The notes under the pieces are model-generated. The model was not told where the DNA came from. It searched no databases and saw only the letters and a list, made by a program, of their open reading frames with translations. A DNA stretch of 7,683 nt. It comes from Cyanobacteria bacterium UBA11153 (GTDB lineage: Bacteria > Cyanobacteriota > Cyanobacteriia > Cyanobacteriales > Coleofasciculaceae). Positions 5,139-7,683 of this stretch are shown piece by piece. Position numbers and translations under genes: made by a program. The number at the start of each line of letters is the position of its first letter. The stretch's first letter is position 1. The stretch covers positions 1-7,683 of the forward strand of contig DOIX01000416.1 in NCBI GenBank assembly GCA_003511885.1. The letters are read 5' to 3'.

Positions 5139-6572
5139 ATGAGTTCAGTAAAGAGTGGAACCGAGATTAAATTTGGTACAGATGGCTGGCGGGGAATTAT
5201 CGCTGATGACTTTACTTTTGCCAATGTCTGTAAAGTTACCCGCGCGATCGCCAGTTATCTAGAAACTGCTTATAGTAAAGATCGTCCCGTTTTAATCGGC
5301 TACGATCCTCGCTTCCTCGCCGACCAATTTGCCCAAACTGCTGCCCAAATTCTGGCAGACTTGGGCTGGACTGTAAAAATCGTAGACCGAGATTGCCCTA
5401 CTCCGGTGATTGCTTACAATGCTCGTTTCCTTAATTCAGCCGGGGCACTGATGTTTACCGCATCTCACAATCCTGCTCCCTATTGCGGGATTAAATATAT
5501 CCCGGATTATGCCGGACCTGCGACTCCAGAAATTACCGATACGATTGTCGCTAATATCGAAGGGGCTAGTAACGAACCGCCGACAGGGAAAAATCAGGAT
5601 AAAATTTCGACCTTTGACCCCAAACCAGAATATCTGAAATTCATTTACACCTTATTAGATGTAGACAGGATTCGCAGTGCCCAACTTAAAGTGAAATACG
5701 ATGCCTTGTATTCCACTTCGAGGGGATATTTGGATGAAGTATTAAACCATTGCGGTTGCCAAACGGAAACTTTTAACGCGACTCGCGATGTTCTTTTTGG
5801 TGGGGGAATGCCCGAACCCAAGGCAGAACAATTGGTAGGATTAGTAGAATCAGTTAAACGCGATCGCGCCGATATCGGTTTGGCTACTGATGGGGATGCG
5901 GATCGTTTCGGTGTGGTGGATGAAGCGGGAAATGTTCTCACTCCCAATACTATCCTTCTATTACTTGCCCGTCACCTAATTAAAAATAAAGGTAAAACTG
6001 GGGCAATCGTCCGGACAGTCGCCACTACCCATTTATTGGATAACTTCGCTAGTAAGTACGGCTTGGAAATCTATGAAACCGCTGTCGGGTTTAAATACAT
6101 CGGCGAAAAGATGCGGGAAACAGAGGTTTTGATTGGTGGGGAAGAGTCTGGCGGCTTGAGCATTATCGGACATATTCCGGAAAAGGATGGGATTCTCGCT
6201 GATATGTTAGTGGCTGAAGCCATTGCCTATGAAGGGAAACCTTTGAGTCAATTGGTGGAAGAAGCGATCGCAGAAGCGTCGGGTCCTTTGTACAATCAGC
6301 GTCTGGACTTACATCTGAACGATGCCCATAAAGCTGCTGTTTTAGATTTTTGCACTAAGACTCCACCTGCTGAGGTAGCGGGAATTAAAGTTAAAGAGGT
6401 GGGACGGAAAGATGGAATTAAACTCTATTTAGACGAAGGGAGTTGGGTTTTACTTCGTCCATCAGGTACCGAGCCTTTAATGCGGGTGTACTTGGAAACT
6501 AATTCTATCGAAAAGCAAGGACAAATTGCTAAAGCCATGGAGGGGACGATTGCTAAGTTAGAACCTGTTTAG
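5139..6572 (+). CDS. Phosphoglucomutase/phosphomannomutase family protein
   Basis: The 477-residue product is a complete cytoplasmic alpha-D-phosphohexomutase. It interconverts hexose 1-phosphate and 6-phosphate through a phosphoserine, linking glycolytic intermediates to glycogen and cell-wall or glycan precursors. The four family loops are intact: phosphoserine loop TASHNP with Ser109, metal loop DGDADR with Asp251/253/255, sugar loop GGEESGG (333-339), and phosphate loop RPSGTEP (440-446). The N-terminal FGTDGWRG (12-19) is also typical. GEESGG is more like glucose- than mannose-type mutases, but specificity cannot be fixed. The length fits the ~470-480-residue cyanobacterial paralogue rather than the ~550-residue Pgm. 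The start ATG is supported by the same start in the broken copy at 1982. It appears monocistronic. Confidence 0.95.
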   Translation: MSSVKSGTEIKFGTDGWRGIIADDFTFANVCKVTRAIASYLETAYSKDRPVLIGYDPRFLADQFAQTAAQILADLGWTVKIVDRDCPTPVIAYNARFLNSAGALMFTASHNPAPYCGIKYIPDYAGPATPEITDTIVANIEGASNEPPTGKNQDKISTFDPKPEYLKFIYTLLDVDRIRSAQLKVKYDALYSTSRGYLDEVLNHCGCQTETFNATRDVLFGGGMPEPKAEQLVGLVESVKRDRADIGLATDGDADRFGVVDEAGNVLTPNTILLLLARHLIKNKGKTGAIVRTVATTHLLDNFASKYGLEIYETAVGFKYIGEKMRETEVLIGGEESGGLSIIGHIPEKDGILADMLVAEAIAYEGKPLSQLVEEAIAEASGPLYNQRLDLHLNDAHKAAVLDFCTKTPPAEVAGIKVKEVGRKDGIKLYLDEGSWVLLRPSGTEPLMRVYLETNSIEKQGQIAKAMEGTIAKLEPV

Positions 6573-6813
6573 TTGCCGTTTTGGTTATTGGTTATTTTGG
6601 GTTGGTTTGTTGTTGGTTGTTGGTTGTTGGTTTTTGGTTATGAGTCAGAAATAGCCAACAACTATCTTCCCATATGCTGTAAGTCGGAAATCACGAGAGG
6701 AATGATTCCTCTGGCTACGATCGCAATCAATAATCAAATGCCCAAACCCAGATGTTAAACAAATCAAAATCAATCCTCGATCTTCGCCCATTCCCTGCCC
6801 AATTTCCTCTGCT
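6573..6813. other. Spacer after the mutase gene with low-complexity T/G tract
   Basis: Between ~6580 and 6640 the plus strand is nearly pure T and G (iterated TTGGTTGTTGG), too degenerate to code. Any open frame across it is compositional. The rest of this spacer holds only the dyad at 6696-6712. Confidence 0.6.
6696..6712. repeat. 8-bp perfect dyad downstream of the mutase gene
   Basis: AGAGGAAT-g-ATTCCTCT is a perfect palindrome with a one-base centre, 124 nt past the mutase stop codon. It lacks a following U-run. It could be a protein-binding dyad or a transcript-stabilising hairpin. Confidence 0.5.
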
Positions 6814-6947
6814 ACCCTCTTGACAATTGACTTTGACGAAGTTATCATTCCAGAATGGGAATCCGTGCGCGCATATAAAATCAGTTTTTCACCTCAAAAT
6901 TACTTCATCCATCCTTTCCCATCGCCCTGAATAGAGGATAGTAATTT
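6814..6947 (+). repeat. Direct repeat copy 1 (leader-like, ~134 bp)
   Basis: It aligns without gaps to 7279-7412 at an offset of 465 with about 10 mismatches (~92% identity). Weaker similarity extends upstream to ~6800 and downstream through an AAATAAGATGAT block to ~6973. Most mismatches fall at the -10 and just after it. The promoter hexamer TTGACA and the arms ATGGGAA, AAATTAC, TTCCCAT and GTAATTT are identical in the two copies. Confidence 0.85.
6820..6848 (+). promoter_or_regulatory. Sigma70-type promoter in repeat copy 1
   Basis: TTGACA (6820-6825), a 17-nt spacer, then TATCAT (6843-6848): perfect -35, optimal spacing and a 5/6 -10. A transcript would start near 6855. Activity is inferred. 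Confidence 0.6.
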
Positions 6948-6955
6948 GAGGGGAG
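6892..6955 (+). promoter_or_regulatory. Putative 5'-leader structure sequestering a Shine-Dalgarno
   Basis: CCTCAAAATTACT (6892-6904) is complementary to AGTAATTTGAGG (6940-6951) with one bulged A. The right arm includes the start of the strong Shine-Dalgarno AGGGGAG (6949-6955) that serves the ATG at 6965. Pairing would hide part of the ribosome site. A competing 7-bp pairing, ATGGGAA (6855-6861) with TTCCCAT (6916-6922), interleaves with it in pseudoknot order. No known riboswitch class is recognised; regulation is inferred. Confidence 0.4.
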
Positions 6956-6964
6956 TTAAATAAG

Positions 6965-7030
6965 ATGATGTTCGCTATCCACCAAACACTGGACAAAGCT
7001 AGACAACCAGTAAAAACAGTGGAGAGATAG
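6965..7030 (+). CDS. 21-codon ORF, leader peptide or truncated gene start
   Basis: ATG 6965 follows AGGGGAG by 9 nt, the best Shine-Dalgarno in the window, and a good promoter lies ~120 nt upstream. The frame reads MMFAIHQTLDKARQPVKTVE then R and stops at TAG 7028-7030. The ORF is bracketed by an inverted repeat, GCTATC (6974-6979) and GATAGC (7026-7031), the latter covering the stop codon. I recognise no homologue. It may be a regulatory leader peptide, a real microprotein, or the first codons of a gene whose body was deleted. The second repeat copy has a corresponding ATG at 7429 but only nine codons and no Shine-Dalgarno. Confidence 0.35.
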   Translation: MMFAIHQTLDKARQPVKTVER

Positions 7031-7278
7031 CCAGCCTAAGTGCAAACTACATTTTTAGGGTATGGTTTTGCCACTGTTGTCTATTGAATCAGCGATTAGA
7101 GGCTCCCCGATCGCGCAAGTTTTCAATGACCCATTTTTGAGAACGATATCACCGATTTACTATATTAATGAACCGATTCCTACCTACTTTGCGTTTCTAT
7201 AAAGATGAATTAAACCGCTTTCCACTGGGAAGTTACTGAGTTCTTTTTTTTATGTACTCTGGCTAATTTTCCTCCTTC
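7031..7278. other. Spacer between the two leader repeats
   Basis: No supportable ORF. It contains a weak stem CCTAA/TTAGG (7035-7039 / 7055-7059) and the candidate terminator at 7218-7251. Confidence 0.5.
7218..7251 (+). terminator. Candidate intrinsic terminator
   Basis: CTTTCC (7218-7223) pairs with GGGAAG (7227-7232) through one G-U pair and a tight 3-nt loop. Eleven bases later comes a run of eight T (7244-7251). The gap between stem and T-run is longer than ideal. It would end a transcript of about 395 nt started at the copy 1 promoter. Confidence 0.3.
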
Positions 7279-7412
7279 ACCCTCTTGACAATTGACTTTG
7301 ACGAAGTTATAGTTAAAGAATGGGAATCCGTGCGCGCCTATAAGGTCAGTTTTTCACCCCAAAATTACCTCATCCATCCTTTCCCATCGCCCTAAATAGA
7401 GGATAGTAATTT
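7279..7412 (+). repeat. Direct repeat copy 2 (leader-like, ~134 bp)
   Basis: Second copy of 6814-6947. The inner arms AAATTAC (7362-7368) and GTAATTT (7406-7412) and the arms ATGGGAA (7320-7326) and TTCCCAT (7381-7387) are unchanged. The outer arm has become CCCC, and the Shine-Dalgarno equivalent is gone (AGACAAAC follows). Promoter and inner structure therefore remain while the translation signal is lost. Confidence 0.85.
7285..7313 (+). promoter_or_regulatory. Sigma70-type promoter in repeat copy 2
   Basis: TTGACA (7285-7290), 17 nt, TATAGT (7308-7313). The -10 differs from copy 1 (TATCAT) but each keeps 5/6 of the consensus. Activity is inferred. Confidence 0.55.
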
Positions 7413-7435
7413 AGACAAACTAAATAAGATGATTT

Positions 7436-7487
7436 TCAGTTTCCCATCAAGGTACTAGTGAAACTGATGGCGATAACACTTCGGTGT
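7436..7487. repeat. Two adjacent hairpins after repeat copy 2
   Basis: TCAGTTTC (7436-7443) and GAAACTGA (7460-7467) form a perfect 8-bp stem with a 16-nt loop; CCATC/GATGG (7444-7448 / 7466-7470) is an alternative pairing. Nine bases later ACAC-TTCG-GTGT (7476-7487) is a C(UUCG)G tetraloop hairpin that runs into a HIP1-bearing tract (7495-7502). Confidence 0.5.
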
Positions 7488-7598
7488 CCGCTGCGCGATC
7501 GCAACTGGTTTAGCATCAAGATCGATATTATCGATTTTGGCGATAACTATAGGGATAGGGTTGAGATCGATAAGCTACTACGCATTTAATTTGTATAT

Positions 7599-7630
7599 CC
7601 CCACACCAAAAAACCCACACCCCACACCCC
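7599..7630 (-). other. Possible G-quadruplex motif on the minus strand
   Basis: The plus strand is C-rich: CCCC 7599-7602, CCC 7614-7616, CCCC 7620-7623 and CCCC 7627-7630. The minus strand therefore carries four G-runs with loops of 3, 3 and 11 nt. The long third loop makes folding uncertain. Confidence 0.35.
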
Positions 7631-7683
7631 TTTTAATAAATTTACTATCCAATTTAGATTCGCCGCAGCTTACCATCCATTTT

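Noticed and set aside
5645..5947. 100-codon minus-strand frame inside the mutase gene
   Set aside because: Shadow of a strongly supported gene with all catalytic loops intact.
6573..6848. Open frames on both strands just after the mutase gene
   Set aside because: The plus frame starts with TTG directly after the stop and runs through a T/G low-complexity tract, giving Trp/Leu/Val/Gly artefacts; the minus frame overlaps the promoter repeat and has no family signal.

Overview
The window looks like chromosomal DNA of a cyanobacterium, probably a filamentous Oscillatoriales-type one. Support comes from eight exact HIP1 octamers (GCGATCGC at 1777, 2291, 4568, 5085, 5244, 5860, 6264 and 7495), a cyanobacterial-style IS1634 transposase relic, a coiled-coil protein of a type I associate with cyanobacteria, and a PDZ domain of the cyanobacterial HtrA/HhoA kind. 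The genus cannot be fixed from the sequence alone.

Layout. (a) 1-647: a decayed, 5'-truncated IS1634-family transposase with four in-frame stops. (b) 648-934: hairpin-rich spacer. (c) 935-1483, minus strand: coiled-coil protein of unknown function, with promoter-like TATAAT boxes and a dyad upstream. (d) 1982-2386: a broken 5' fragment of a phosphohexomutase gene, starting exactly at the ATG and split by a ~199-bp element with 11-bp perfect terminal inverted repeats. (e) 2393-3066: a PIN-domain toxin and a small downstream partner resembling an antitoxin. (f) 3304-4482: predicted lipoprotein with a helical region, a repetitive Ser/Pro linker and an HtrA-type PDZ domain but no protease domain. 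(g) 4483-5138: non-coding, with a 14-bp perfect inverted repeat and a 13-mer tandem repeat. (h) 5139-6572: the intact phosphoglucomutase/phosphomannomutase gene. (i) 6573-7683: about 1.1 kb without an ordinary gene, but with a ~134-bp direct repeat (~92% identical). Each repeat copy begins with a near-consensus sigma70 promoter, and the first leads into a 21-codon ORF whose Shine-Dalgarno could be sequestered by an upstream complement.

How it fits together. The stretch from the broken phosphohexomutase fragment to the intact gene (about 1982-5138) reads like an accessory cassette (toxin-antitoxin pair plus lipoprotein) flanked by direct copies of the 5' end of the mutase gene. This is the arrangement left by single-crossover (Campbell-type) integration or by a tandem duplication. 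The two copies differ at nine codons over the first 54, all silently, so both descend from sequence that was recently a working gene. The duplicated leader at 6814/7279 is the best candidate for an undescribed RNA-level element. All of this is inferred from sequence alone; no searches or folding programs were run.
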